Notes: generated by a model from the sequence alone, not told the origin. A stretch of 13,337 bases of DNA from Gammaproteobacteria bacterium UBA2955 (GCA_002348825.1 DEBN01000084.1:1416-14752); one strand, 5' to 3'. Shown: positions 1 through 6,742, numbered from the stretch's first letter. Numbers and translations are program-made.

Positions 1-23
1 TTCAGCCACTCGGCCACCTCTCC
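1..23 (-). tRNA. tRNA-Ser, 5' end only (cut by window edge)
   Basis: Read on the minus strand, the first 23 bases of the window begin GGAGAGG, then TG, then GCCGAGTGGCTGAA. This is the acceptor 5' strand, positions 8-9 and D-arm of a class II bacterial tRNA; the GGCCGAGTGGCTGAA block is characteristic of tRNA-Ser. The anticodon, variable arm and 3' end lie outside the window, so the isoacceptor cannot be named. The gene starts 103 bases downstream of the pspF stop on the same strand and is preceded by a promoter-like pair of hexamers, so it may have its own promoter. Confidence 0.85.
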
Positions 24-32
24 GGCCGGCGC

Positions 33-63
33 ATTGTAACGCGAAAGTGCGGCTCGGTGTCCA
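33..63 (-). promoter_or_regulatory. Possible sigma-70 promoter for tRNA-Ser
   Basis: On the minus strand there is a TACAAT hexamer (positions 38 to 33) that ends ten bases before the first tRNA base, and a TGGACA hexamer (63 to 58) upstream of it. The spacing is 19 bases, longer than the ideal 17. A GC-rich stretch (GCGCCGGCC) lies between the -10 box and the tRNA, as is common for the discriminator of stable RNA promoters. The placement is good, but the long spacer keeps this tentative. Confidence 0.4.
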
Positions 64-126
64 CGAGATTGGTGTTCTGGGGCAGATTCTCGGACAAAAT
101 TGCTTAGGCGCCTGCGGAACTGTCTT

Positions 127-1131
127 TTACTCTTCGCTACTTCGCTCGCCGACTAGGTTGTACTTTTTCAGATAGCCACGCAGTTGATGGTAGGTTAGGC
201 CCCGCTTATCTGCCGCGTCTCGCTGGTTGTATTTTGCAGCTTCCAAAGCCGCCTCAATGATAGCGATCTCACGCTCACGGGTATCTTGTTTCAGCTGCAT
301 AGGAAAGATCAAACGCTGTGCCGTTACAGGATCGTGTTTGGCGTCCAGTCTGCTTGGGCGATAGGGTGATTCGAACGGATCGAGGATGATCTCGTCTATG
401 GGTTCATCCTCGATCATTCGATAAACCGCTCGTTCCACTGCGTTCTTTAATTCGCGGACGTTGCCGGGCCAGGGGTGTTGTTTAAGCGTCTGTTCGGCTT
501 CAGGGCTGAATCCTGAGAAAACCGCACGTTCCAGCTCTTTGGTCATGGTTACGGCAAAGTGTTCTGCGAGTAATAAAATGTCGTCCGTTCGATGTCGCAG
601 CGGTGGAATGGTGAGCACATCGAATGCCAAGCGGTCCAGCAAATCCGCACGAAAATTTCCTTGGCGAGCAAGGGTGGGCAGGTCCTCGTTGGTAGCGGCA
701 ACCAAGCGCACATCACACTTAATGGTTTTGCTGCCGCCCACTCGCTCGAACTCTCCGTACTCGATAACACGCAGTATTTTCTCCTGAACGAGCATAGAGG
801 TATTGGCGAGTTCATCTAGAAACAAGGTGCCGCCATGAGCGCGCTCGAATCTGCCATGATGCACCTTGCTGGCGCCGGTGAACGCGCCCGCCTCGTGACC
901 GAACAGTTCGCTTTCCAATAACGAATCAGAGATTGCCGCACAGTTGAGCTTTATAAATTGGCCCTCCCAGCGATTGGACAGGAAGTGTAATCGGCTTGCG
1001 ATGCCTTCTTTACCAGTGCCTCGTTCGCCGACAACCAAAACGGGCTTGTGTAACGGCGCGATCGTCGAGGTCTGTTCCAGTAACGCTGAGAATTCTGGTG
1101 ATTCGCCAATCAAGCGCTCGTTATCGTTCAT
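127..1131 (-). CDS. pspF: PspF, sigma-54-dependent activator of the phage shock operon
   Basis: This 334-residue protein is a bacterial enhancer-binding protein that hydrolyses ATP to open sigma-54 promoters. Like E. coli PspF it has no N-terminal receiver domain and starts almost directly with the AAA+ domain. Visible motifs are Walker A GERGTGKE (residues 35-42), the sigma-54-contacting GAFTGA loop (82-87), Walker B GGTLFLDEL (DE at 106-107), the sensor/arginine-finger block FRADLLDRLAFDV, and WPGNVRELKN. A Fis-type helix-turn-helix closes the protein (KYNQRDAADKRGLTYHQLR region). Trp55 in RWEGQF lines up with E. coli Trp56, known as part of the surface through which PspA inhibits PspF, so negative control by the divergent pspA product is likely conserved. 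The ATG at 1131 fits the family length. The gene is divergent from pspA, the usual arrangement. I see no good promoter of its own in the 212-base gap. Confidence 0.95.
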   Translation of the reverse strand: MNDNERLIGESPEFSALLEQTSTIAPLHKPVLVVGERGTGKEGIASRLHFLSNRWEGQFIKLNCAAISDSLLESELFGHEAGAFTGASKVHHGRFERAHGGTLFLDELANTSMLVQEKILRVIEYGEFERVGGSKTIKCDVRLVAATNEDLPTLARQGNFRADLLDRLAFDVLTIPPLRHRTDDILLLAEHFAVTMTKELERAVFSGFSPEAEQTLKQHPWPGNVRELKNAVERAVYRMIEDEPIDEIILDPFESPYRPSRLDAKHDPVTAQRLIFPMQLKQDTREREIAIIEAALEAAKYNQRDAADKRGLTYHQLRGYLKKYNLVGERSSEE

Positions 1132-1236
1132 GATGAAAATGACCAGTTAATGGTTAAAAATACCAAAGCCGTTTGATCATACGCTGAAGTAGCGAATTAA
1201 ATCCATATAATTCATGCGCTTATAGTCTGCATAAAG
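1132..1236. other. AT-rich pspF-pspA regulatory gap
   Basis: This stretch separates the pspF start from the sigma-54 promoter and is clearly more AT-rich than the flanking genes. In E. coli the same location holds PspF upstream activating sites and an IHF site that bends DNA between enhancer and promoter. I looked for the IHF consensus on both strands and found only imperfect versions (around 1165-1185 and 1200-1213), so I do not call individual sites. A pspF promoter should also lie here but I cannot point to one. Confidence 0.4.
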
Positions 1237-1253
1237 TTGGCACGGAATCTGAT
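1237..1253 (+). promoter_or_regulatory. Sigma-54 promoter of the pspABC operon
   Basis: TTGGCACG (1237-1244) matches the sigma-54 -24 element exactly. At the correct spacing the -12 element reads CTGAT (1249-1253) where the consensus is TTGCA or TTGCT, so only the central TG is kept. With the GG of the -24 box placed, transcription should start near 1263-1265, giving a leader of about 80 bases before pspA. PspF encoded next door is the expected activator. The identification rests on the strong -24 box, its location, and the known sigma-54 dependence of psp operons; the poor -12 box is a weakness. Confidence 0.75.
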
Positions 1254-1343
1254 AATCCTTTGGGGCAAGCGCACATCCTGACGAATAAGCGCGGAGCAAA
1301 CTATAAAACTCACCGTTGATTAGACACGGAGGCGAGAAAAGAT

Positions 1344-2063
1344 ATGAGTATATTTTCGCGAATGACAGACATTGTGAATTCGAATCTCAATGCACTCTTA
1401 GATAAGGCAGAAGATCCGGAAAAAATGGTGCGGCTGATTATTCAGGAGATGGAAGAAACATTAGTCGAGGTGCGCAGTACCTCGGCGCGAGCCATTGCCG
1501 ACCGCAAAGACCTTGAGCGTCGTGCTCAATGGCAGCAAGACGAGGCGGGCGAGTGGCAGCGAAAGGCCGAGATTGCCGTGACCAAGGGGCGCGACGATTT
1601 GGCTAAAGGCGCGCTGGCGGAGGCGAAGAAGTGTACCGATCAGGCGCAGCTACTCGATGGCGAACTGCAGATTCTGAATTCGACTCTGGCAAAACTTGGT
1701 GACGACATAGGCGCGCTGCAGGACAAGATAAAAGACGCCAAGACGCGTCAGAATGCGATCATCATGCGTGGTAAAGCGGCGCAGTCGCGTTTGGGCGTGC
1801 GACGAACTTTAAGCGACCACAATATTGAAGATGCCATCAGTCGGTTCGAGCATTATGAGCGTAAGATGGATGATCTTGAGGGACAGATTGAGTCCTATGA
1901 TTTAGGCCAAAAAACTCTGGCGGATGAGATATCTGAACTGGAAGGCGACGAAAGCGCGGAGGCCATGCTCACAGATTTAAAGGCGCGCATGAACGCGACT
2001 GGGGCTCTAGGCGAAGGTCAAGGCGCCGCCGAGTCGGTAGACCCTAGTCCGGATAAGCAGTAA
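1344..2063 (+). CDS. pspA: PspA, phage shock protein A (membrane-stabilising, PspF inhibitor)
   Basis: The 239-residue product begins MSIFSRMTDIVNSNLNALLD, the amphipathic N-terminal helix of PspA/IM30 proteins, followed by the conserved DPEKMVRLIIQEMEETLVEVR block. The rest is almost wholly charged alpha-helical coiled coil to about residue 210, with a short polar tail. PspA is an ESCRT-III-like peripheral inner-membrane protein that in unstressed cells binds and inhibits PspF and under stress assembles on damaged membrane to limit proton leakage. It is slightly longer than the 222-residue E. coli protein, the excess lying in the C-terminal tail. A GGAGG (1328-1332) stands 11 bases before the ATG. 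It is the first gene downstream of the sigma-54 promoter and the pspB gene follows after 48 bases. Confidence 0.97.
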   Translation: MSIFSRMTDIVNSNLNALLDKAEDPEKMVRLIIQEMEETLVEVRSTSARAIADRKDLERRAQWQQDEAGEWQRKAEIAVTKGRDDLAKGALAEAKKCTDQAQLLDGELQILNSTLAKLGDDIGALQDKIKDAKTRQNAIIMRGKAAQSRLGVRRTLSDHNIEDAISRFEHYERKMDDLEGQIESYDLGQKTLADEISELEGDESAEAMLTDLKARMNATGALGEGQGAAESVDPSPDKQ

Positions 2064-2111
2064 CGTTAACCGTTAGATTTTGCCAATGCTGTTATTTGTT
2101 AGGAGCCGTCA

Positions 2112-2351
2112 ATGGACAGTTTAGCCATCGCCATCATGGTGCCCACTGTTGTGTTTATGGTGGTTGTCGCTCCGGCATGGCTTTGGATGCACTATCGCAG
2201 TAAACGCCGTGCTCAAGCGGCGCTGTCGCAAACCGAACGCGATAACTTAGAGGCGTTGGTACATAGGTCGGAGTTGATGATGGAGCGCATTGATACTCTG
2301 GAGTCGATTCTCGATGCGCAAACACCCGAATGGCGCAAACATGACCGATAA
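2112..2351 (+). CDS. pspB: PspB, small inner-membrane stress sensor
   Basis: This 79-residue protein has one N-terminal membrane segment (about residues 5-27, ending in PAWLWMHY) and a cytoplasmic helical part ending in RIDTLESILDAQTPEWRKHD. The WLWxHY motif and the ESILDA..P.WR ending match E. coli PspB closely. PspB works with PspC at the inner membrane to pull PspA away from PspF during envelope stress. AGGAG (2101-2105) lies six bases before the ATG, a good ribosome binding site. Its last 11 bases overlap the start of pspC, which argues for translational coupling. Confidence 0.93.
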   Translation: MDSLAIAIMVPTVVFMVVVAPAWLWMHYRSKRRAQAALSQTERDNLEALVHRSELMMERIDTLESILDAQTPEWRKHDR

Positions 2352-3111
2352 TCCACACAAGGAATCGGGTACTCGCAACGGCCGACAAGGAGCTTCCGGA
2401 GATGCGAAATATGCAGTCGAGCACGGTACGTCTAGCCATGATTTCCATCGGGCAGTCGAGCGATTGGAGGCGTCCTTACGCGATTTGGTCGGATACAAGA
2501 AAGACGCAGGCTTGCGTCAGGCTACTGCGCTTCTTGACGAGGCGCGGGCAAGGCTGAACGATCAGATCGACGACTCAGAGGCGCAGGAACCCGCGCGTCA
2601 CGGCGGGCGACGCCGGTATCGACATCGTCGGTCATACCGTCGAAAGTTGCGGAAACTGCAGCCCGGTAGCGATCACCTTTATCGTGGGCCCAACAAGAAA
2701 ATAGGCGGCGTGTGCGCAGGATTCGCGCGATACCTGGGTGTAGAAACTTGGATGGCTCGCCTCGCTGCATTGACCGGCCTGATTTTTGTTCCGGGACTGA
2801 TGCTGCCCGCTTACCTGGTCGCTTGCTTTGTGATGGATAGCGAGCCTACGCACCGTCAGCCAACGGCGCGCCGGGCTAGGTCAACGAGAACGGGACGGCG
2901 GAGGCACGAGCCTGGAGCCGACAGCGACGATGTCAACGCGTCCGAGGTCGATCACGATGCGCGAGAGGCGCCGCAGTGGCCGCCGCGAAAGATGCTTACG
3001 CACAGCCGGGCAGAGCTCGCGCAAGCGGAATTGCGGCTGCGTCGAATCGAGTCATTTGTGACCTCGGAGCAGTACGAACTGTACAAACAATTAGAAAAGA
3101 TGGAGCAATAG
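2341..3111 (+). CDS. pspC: PspC, membrane stress sensor with long N-terminal extension
   Basis: The 256-residue product contains a PspC domain at about 112-168, with LYRGPNKKIGGVCAGFARYLGV followed by a hydrophobic segment (about 141-163) and the end FVMDSEP. E. coli PspC is about 119 residues and begins near this domain; here some 110 residues precede it. The extension has a polar start, a probable helix (about 34-78, FHRAVERLEASLRDLVG onward) and a strongly basic stretch (89-106). After the membrane part comes a disordered Arg/Asp-rich linker and a C-terminal helix ending LRLRRIESFVTSEQYELYKQ, typical of PspC coiled-coil tails. I chose the ATG at 2341, inside the end of pspB, because an alternative in-frame start at 2290 would lie deep in pspB and adds residues with no family likeness. 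No clear ribosome site precedes 2341, so coupling to pspB translation is likely. Confidence 0.9.
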   Translation: MTDNPHKESGTRNGRQGASGDAKYAVEHGTSSHDFHRAVERLEASLRDLVGYKKDAGLRQATALLDEARARLNDQIDDSEAQEPARHGGRRRYRHRRSYRRKLRKLQPGSDHLYRGPNKKIGGVCAGFARYLGVETWMARLAALTGLIFVPGLMLPAYLVACFVMDSEPTHRQPTARRARSTRTGRRRHEPGADSDDVNASEVDHDAREAPQWPPRKMLTHSRAELAQAELRLRRIESFVTSEQYELYKQLEKMEQ

Positions 3112-3116
3112 AAGCG

Positions 3117-3335
3117 ATGGATTTGTGGACGATGATCGTGCTTGTGGTTGCGATAGGCTGTGGTACAGGTGTCGCGGAGTCCTATTTTAAAACTCAGCGG
3201 AACAAGAGGTCCCAGCGATCCTCTGATGACGCGATCGATAAAACTGTTGCTGAGTTAAGGCAGCGCGTCGAGGTGCTCGAAAAAATCATCACGGATAAAA
3301 AGTATCAGCTGCAGAAAGAGCTGGATCAACTCTAG
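3117..3335 (+). CDS. Second PspB-like small membrane protein
   Basis: Five bases after pspC begins a 72-residue protein with one N-terminal hydrophobic segment (about residues 4-21), a short basic patch (KTQRNKRSQR) and a C-terminal heptad-like helix (about 42-72) with VEVLEKIITDKKYQLQKEL. The architecture is that of PspB: membrane anchor plus cytoplasmic coiled coil of similar length. Its ending also resembles the tail of the PspC upstream (RRIESFVTSEQYELYKQL). GGAG (3102-3105) lies 11 bases before the ATG. Placement at the end of the psp operon makes a role in the PspB/PspC complex plausible, but that is inference. An in-frame start at 2976 would add residues encoded within pspC and is unlikely. 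Its TAG stop shares CTAG with the convergent phosphodiesterase gene. Confidence 0.8.
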   Translation: MDLWTMIVLVVAIGCGTGVAESYFKTQRNKRSQRSSDDAIDKTVAELRQRVEVLEKIITDKKYQLQKELDQL

Positions 3336-4081
3336 GATGCCTCGTTTGTTGCCGTTGGAGAGAGGAATCGGTCCGGGCGATCGGTAAACACCCCAGCCAC
3401 CCCCATTCGTCGCAGTCGTGTCGCTGCACGTTGTGAATTGACAGTGTAGGCAAGGACAGGAAGTCCGCTCTGGTGAATTTGTTCGCAACGACGCTGAGTA
3501 ACAATGCGCGACGATAGATTGATGCAACAAGCCGAGAGATCGGCCGCAATCTCGTCAACTGAGTCTTGCCAAGCGTGGAATAGGGGTGCGACATCAGTAT
3601 TTGGGTCGATGTCGCGAAAACGCCTTAGCTCCGAGTGATCGAAGGACGAAACCAAGATCGGAATTTGCTGATAGTTCCGCAACGTATCAGCTACTGCTCG
3701 CGCGGTCATCGGACCCTTAAGCTCTACATTTACGCCCACGGTTGTGGCTGCAACTTGTGATTGCCGCGTGACCAGATCCAATACGTCGCTTAACTTGGGT
3801 ATGGTTGCGCCGTTGGTGCAGCGAAGAGTCTGCAGGTCGGAATCGGTTAAATCTTTGACGCGGCCGTGTCCGTTTGTCGTTCGATTGACGGTGTGGTCGT
3901 GTATGACCCACTGGGTTTCGCCGCTGGCGCCGTGTTGCACATCCAATTCGATTGCGGCGCAGCCCAGATCCAACGCGCGTTGGAAGCTTGGCAAGGTGTT
4001 TTCGGTTTCGAGACCTGCAGCGCCGCGATGGCCGATCAATAAAAATTCGTTGGTGTTAAATAGCTCGCGAAAAGCAGACAT
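3332..4081 (-). CDS. Glycerophosphodiester phosphodiesterase (GDPD family)
   Basis: The 249-residue product is a TIM-barrel phosphodiesterase expected to hydrolyse glycerophosphodiesters, the deacylated phospholipid products, to glycerol 3-phosphate and an alcohol. Seen in order are the catalytic GHRG (His18, Arg19), ETENT (25-29), the metal ligands in IELD (Glu45, Asp47), catalytic HDHTVNRTT (His61), NVELKG (third acidic metal ligand) and the late AYTVN...GVFTDRPD barrel end. There is no signal peptide, so it is cytoplasmic, like UgpQ. I chose the ATG at 4081; a TTG three codons upstream is also possible. The gene converges on the psp operon with a four-base overlap and diverges from dnaX with only 51 bases between. 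A link to psp through membrane lipid turnover is tempting but not shown. Confidence 0.92.
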   Translation of the reverse strand: MSAFRELFNTNEFLLIGHRGAAGLETENTLPSFQRALDLGCAAIELDVQHGASGETQWVIHDHTVNRTTNGHGRVKDLTDSDLQTLRCTNGATIPKLSDVLDLVTRQSQVAATTVGVNVELKGPMTARAVADTLRNYQQIPILVSSFDHSELRRFRDIDPNTDVAPLFHAWQDSVDEIAADLSACCINLSSRIVTQRRCEQIHQSGLPVLAYTVNSQRAATRLRRMGVAGVFTDRPDRFLSPTATNEAS

Positions 4082-4132
4082 GTGTGACAACTCATTGGGG
4101 TCATAAGCCCAAAGGCTGGTAGGATACCGCGC

Positions 4133-5758
4133 ATGAGTTACGAAGTCTTAGCACGCAGGCTGCGACCCAGCGATTTTTCCGCCCTAGTGGGCCAAGAACA
4201 CGTGGTTAAGGCGCTGAGCCATGCGCTGGACAGCGGTCGTTTGCATCACGCCTACTTATTTACCGGAACCCGGGGCGTCGGGAAAACGACCATCGCAAGA
4301 ATTCTGGCGAAAAGTCTGAATTGCGAGCAGGGCGTAAGCGCAACGCCCTGCGAACAATGTTCGGTCTGTACGGAAGTGAAAGAAAATCGCTTTATCGACC
4401 TTATCGAGGTGGACGCAGCGTCCCGCACCGGTGTTGACGATACGCGGGAGCTATTGGAGAACGCCCAATACATGCCCACCCGCGGTCGCTACAAGGTCTA
4501 TCTTATCGACGAAGTGCACATGCTCTCTATCGCGAGTTTTAATGCGCTGCTGAAAACTCTTGAAGAACCTCCGGAACACGTAAAATTTCTGCTTGCCACT
4601 ACAGATCCGAAAAAGGTTCCTGTCACTGTGTTGTCGCGATGTCTGCAATTTCAGCTGAAGAATTTGTCGTCACAGATGATTGCCGATTATCTCTCTAAGG
4701 TACTGGTGGATGAAGGCATAGAGTTTGAACCCGCCGGTGTGGATGCTTTGGCAAAGAGTGCGCAGGGCAGTATGCGAGACGCTCTGAGCCTCACGGATCA
4801 AACCATTGCGTACGGTCAAGGCAGACTGATGCATGCGGATGTGGTCGGGATGCTGGGTGTGATTGGTCACGACGAAGTAACCGCATTGCTCGAGGCGATT
4901 GCGGAAGGCTCCGCGCCGAGCGCCATGCAGATCAGTGCGCAGTTGGACGAGCGCAACAGTGATTTTGCGGATGTGCTCAGAGGTTTGCTGGAGGCGCTGC
5001 ATGAGATGGCGGTGAGTCAGGCTGTGAATGCCGAGCAGACGCTTTTTGCCGCTGACGAGGTGCAGTTGTACTATCAAATCGCGCTGCTTGGTTTGCGCGA
5101 CTTAGAGATAGCCCCGGACCCCCGTAGCGGCTTTGAGATGACGCTATTACGCATGCTTGCGTTTGCTCCTAAACCGGACAGCACCGTACCGCCACGTGCC
5201 GCGCAATCGTCATCGTCTCTGGGTGACTCCGCTGCGGCGGCAAAGAACCCTGATGTTAGCGTGGCGGAGCCCGAGAGTTCTGGGCCAGAGGCATTGCAGC
5301 GAGTAGCACACAGCACACCTGCTGCCCCAGCGCCGCAGCCTGAGGTCGTTGAACCCGTTCTTGAAGGTTTTGTTGCTGATGCGCAGCTGCTGTCGCGCTG
5401 GTACGAGTGGGTGGAGCAGATCAAGCTTTCTGGCGTGGCTAAAATGATCGCTGAACATGCGGTGCTTAAGACGCTGCAACTGCCGAAGGTGGCTTTGGTG
5501 CTTAGCGATGAGCACGACACCTTGTTGAATGAAGCGCAGCGATCGGGACTGGCCCGCGCGTTAGCTGAACTGCTTGGTGAAGAGGTAGAACTTGAGGTGG
5601 AGATTGGGCCGATAGCAAGCGAAACCCCTAATCAGCTTAAGGCACGTTTGGCGCAGGAGCGTCAATCTGATGCAGAAGCGGCGCTGCAGCAAGACACGGT
5701 CGTGCAAAACTTATTGAGCGAATTTGGCGGAAAAATAGAGGCGGTGACGCCCCGCTGA
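4133..5758 (+). CDS. dnaX: DnaX, DNA polymerase III subunits gamma/tau
   Basis: This is the clamp-loader ATPase of the replicative polymerase, 541 residues. The N-terminal AAA+ part opens with the family signature MSYEVLARRLRP, then Walker A GTRGVGKT (45-52), the four zinc cysteines (64, 73, 76, 79), Walker B LIDEVH (124-129) and the SRC arginine finger (168-170). Clamp-loader domain III continues to about residue 350 (YYQIALLGLRDLE...MTLLRMLAF). A Pro/Ala/Ser-rich linker (about 350-405) leads to a compact C-terminal part, the region that in tau binds helicase and polymerase alpha. The protein is about 100 residues shorter than E. coli tau (643), mostly in the linker. The A AAA AAG slippery site that makes gamma in E. 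coli is not present, so a shorter gamma form is not evident. AGGA (4121-4124) sits eight bases before the ATG. Confidence 0.97.
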   Translation: MSYEVLARRLRPSDFSALVGQEHVVKALSHALDSGRLHHAYLFTGTRGVGKTTIARILAKSLNCEQGVSATPCEQCSVCTEVKENRFIDLIEVDAASRTGVDDTRELLENAQYMPTRGRYKVYLIDEVHMLSIASFNALLKTLEEPPEHVKFLLATTDPKKVPVTVLSRCLQFQLKNLSSQMIADYLSKVLVDEGIEFEPAGVDALAKSAQGSMRDALSLTDQTIAYGQGRLMHADVVGMLGVIGHDEVTALLEAIAEGSAPSAMQISAQLDERNSDFADVLRGLLEALHEMAVSQAVNAEQTLFAADEVQLYYQIALLGLRDLEIAPDPRSGFEMTLLRMLAFAPKPDSTVPPRAAQSSSSLGDSAAAAKNPDVSVAEPESSGPEALQRVAHSTPAAPAPQPEVVEPVLEGFVADAQLLSRWYEWVEQIKLSGVAKMIAEHAVLKTLQLPKVALVLSDEHDTLLNEAQRSGLARALAELLGEEVELEVEIGPIASETPNQLKARLAQERQSDAEAALQQDTVVQNLLSEFGGKIEAVTPR

Positions 5759-5813
5759 TTTATTGCAGCGTCCGGAGTGGTCGGTTAAGTCAACAACATA
5801 GGTTAGGCAATCA

Positions 5814-6143
5814 GTGAAAGATTTTGGCGATTTGATGAAGCAGGCGCAGCAAATGCAGGCGTCGTTGCAAGATGCGCAGGCGCAAATTGCGCAAATGGAA
5901 GTGCGCGGTGAGAGCGGCGCTGGCATGGTCAAAGTGGTAATGAATGGGCGCTATGAAGTCAAAAGCGTTGATTTGGATCCGACGTTATTGTCCGAAGATA
6001 AAGAAGTTTTAGAGGATCTTTTGGCCGCCGCGTGCAACGACACCGTGCGTAAAGTAGAACAAGCGCAAAGCGAAAAAATGAAAGATGTCGGCGGAGGTCT
6101 GCTTGGTGGCCTTAATTTGCCTTTTGGGAAAATGCCTTTCTGA
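5814..6143 (+). CDS. ybaB: YbaB/EbfC nucleoid-associated protein
   Basis: This 109-residue protein matches the YbaB/EbfC family in full length (E. coli YbaB is also 109). It begins with the helical [12 protein letters not shown] segment, has the conserved middle [22 protein letters not shown] and [19 protein letters not shown], and ends in a Gly-rich tail. The family forms dimers that bind DNA with little sequence preference. The start is a GTG at 5814; no ATG fits the family's N-terminus. The gap from dnaX is 55 bases and contains a weak AGG-rich ribosome site around 5800-5807. The stop overlaps the recR ATG by one base (TGATG). The dnaX-ybaB-recR order is conserved across many Gammaproteobacteria. 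Confidence 0.95.
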   Translation: MKDFGDLMKQAQQMQASLQDAQAQIAQMEVRGESGAGMVKVVMNGRYEVKSVDLDPTLLSEDKEVLEDLLAAACNDTVRKVEQAQSEKMKDVGGGLLGGLNLPFGKMPF

Positions 6144-6742
6144 TGGCATTGATCGATGACTTAGTTGGCGCGTTGACGGTGCTTCCCGGGGTGGGTCAGA
6201 AGAGCGCTCAGCGCATGGCGTTACATTTATTACAGCGCGACCGAAGCGGTGGCTTGCACTTGGGCGGCGTGTTGGAGCGCGCCATGCGTGAAGTGCGGCA
6301 GTGCCGAATATGCCGGAATTTGACCGAAGCCGAGGTCTGTCGCTTGTGCGAAGACCCTCGCCGCGAGCGGCGTTTCCTTTGTGTTGTCGAGTCGCCTGCC
6401 GATGTTTTGGCGCTGGAGCAGGCGGGCGGGTATCGCGGTTACTACTTTGTGTTGCATGGCAAGTTATCGCCCATCGACGGCATCGGCCCGGAAGAACTGG
6501 GTCTGGAGCGGTTGCAGGCCTGCATCGCTGAGAACAGTCCTGAAGAGCTGATTTTGGCGACGAACCCAACGGTTGAAGGTGAGGCCACTGCGCATTACAT
6601 AGGGCGTTTAGTGGGTGACCGTGTGGCCCTGGTCAGCCGCATCGCCCACGGCGTGCCTTTAGGTGGCGAAATTGAATATACCGATGGAGGCACCTTGTCT
6701 CATGCCCTACAGGGAAGAAGACACATCAATTTACTGGATTGA
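6143..6742 (+). CDS. recR: RecR, recombination mediator protein
   Basis: RecR (199 residues) forms a DNA clamp and works with RecO, and RecF, to load RecA at gaps. The sequence shows the N-terminal helix-hairpin-helix [13 protein letters not shown] (14-26), a four-cysteine zinc finger (Cys54, 57, 66, 69), then a Toprim domain starting at [14 protein letters not shown] (Glu83) with the later [15 protein letters not shown] block, and the C-terminal [20 protein letters not shown] motif. Length matches the family (about 200). The ATG overlaps the ybaB stop by one base. The end of the gene is shared with the start of rnd by 41 bases if the rnd start given here is right. Confidence 0.97.
   Translation: MALIDDLVGALTVLPGVGQKSAQRMALHLLQRDRSGGLHLGGVLERAMREVRQCRICRNLTEAEVCRLCEDPRRERRFLCVVESPADVLALEQAGGYRGYYFVLHGKLSPIDGIGPEELGLERLQACIAENSPEELILATNPTVEGEATAHYIGRLVGDRVALVSRIAHGVPLGGEIEYTDGGTLSHALQGRRHINLLD
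6686..6690 (+). promoter_or_regulatory. Ribosome binding site inside recR that favours the rnd start at 6702
   Basis: GGAGG within the last codons of recR lies 11 bases before the ATG at 6702. It is the best Shine-Dalgarno match near the possible rnd starts (GTG 6663, ATG 6684, ATG 6702) and overlaps the ATG at 6684, so it can serve only 6702. The spacing is a little long. Confidence 0.55.

Noticed and set aside
106..113. AGGCGCCT palindrome downstream of pspF as a terminator
   Set aside because: The palindrome has no loop and no adjacent T-run on the minus strand, so it does not form an intrinsic terminator.
1..126. tRNA-Ser as an integration site for a mobile element
   Set aside because: The 3' end of the tRNA is outside the window, no direct repeat of it is visible, and there is no integrase or other mobile gene nearby.
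1165..1213. IHF site between PspF enhancer and psp promoter
   Set aside because: An IHF site is expected from E. coli, but the best matches on both strands each have two or more mismatches to the consensus.
2290..2340. Upstream in-frame start for pspC
   Set aside because: The added 17 residues are encoded inside pspB, lack a ribosome site, and begin the protein with unlikely sequence; the ATG at 2341 fits the usual short pspB-pspC overlap.
4609..4615. Possible dnaX slippery sequence (G AAA AAG)
   Set aside because: It has only five A residues, lies in codons for the conserved DPKKVP segment of the ATPase domain, and a -1 shift there would truncate the protein inside the ATPase core, not after domain III.
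5746..5772. Imperfect inverted repeat at the dnaX end (GACGC/GCTG against CAGCGTC)
   Set aside because: The stem is broken by a bulge and no T-tract follows, and the downstream ybaB gene is expected to be co-transcribed.
6009..6569. Long minus-strand open frame (186 codons) opposite ybaB/recR
   Set aside because: It lies antisense to two clearly conserved genes, its translation is Arg/Pro/Ser-rich with no recognisable motif, and it has no supporting context; it is a by-product of the codon use of recR.
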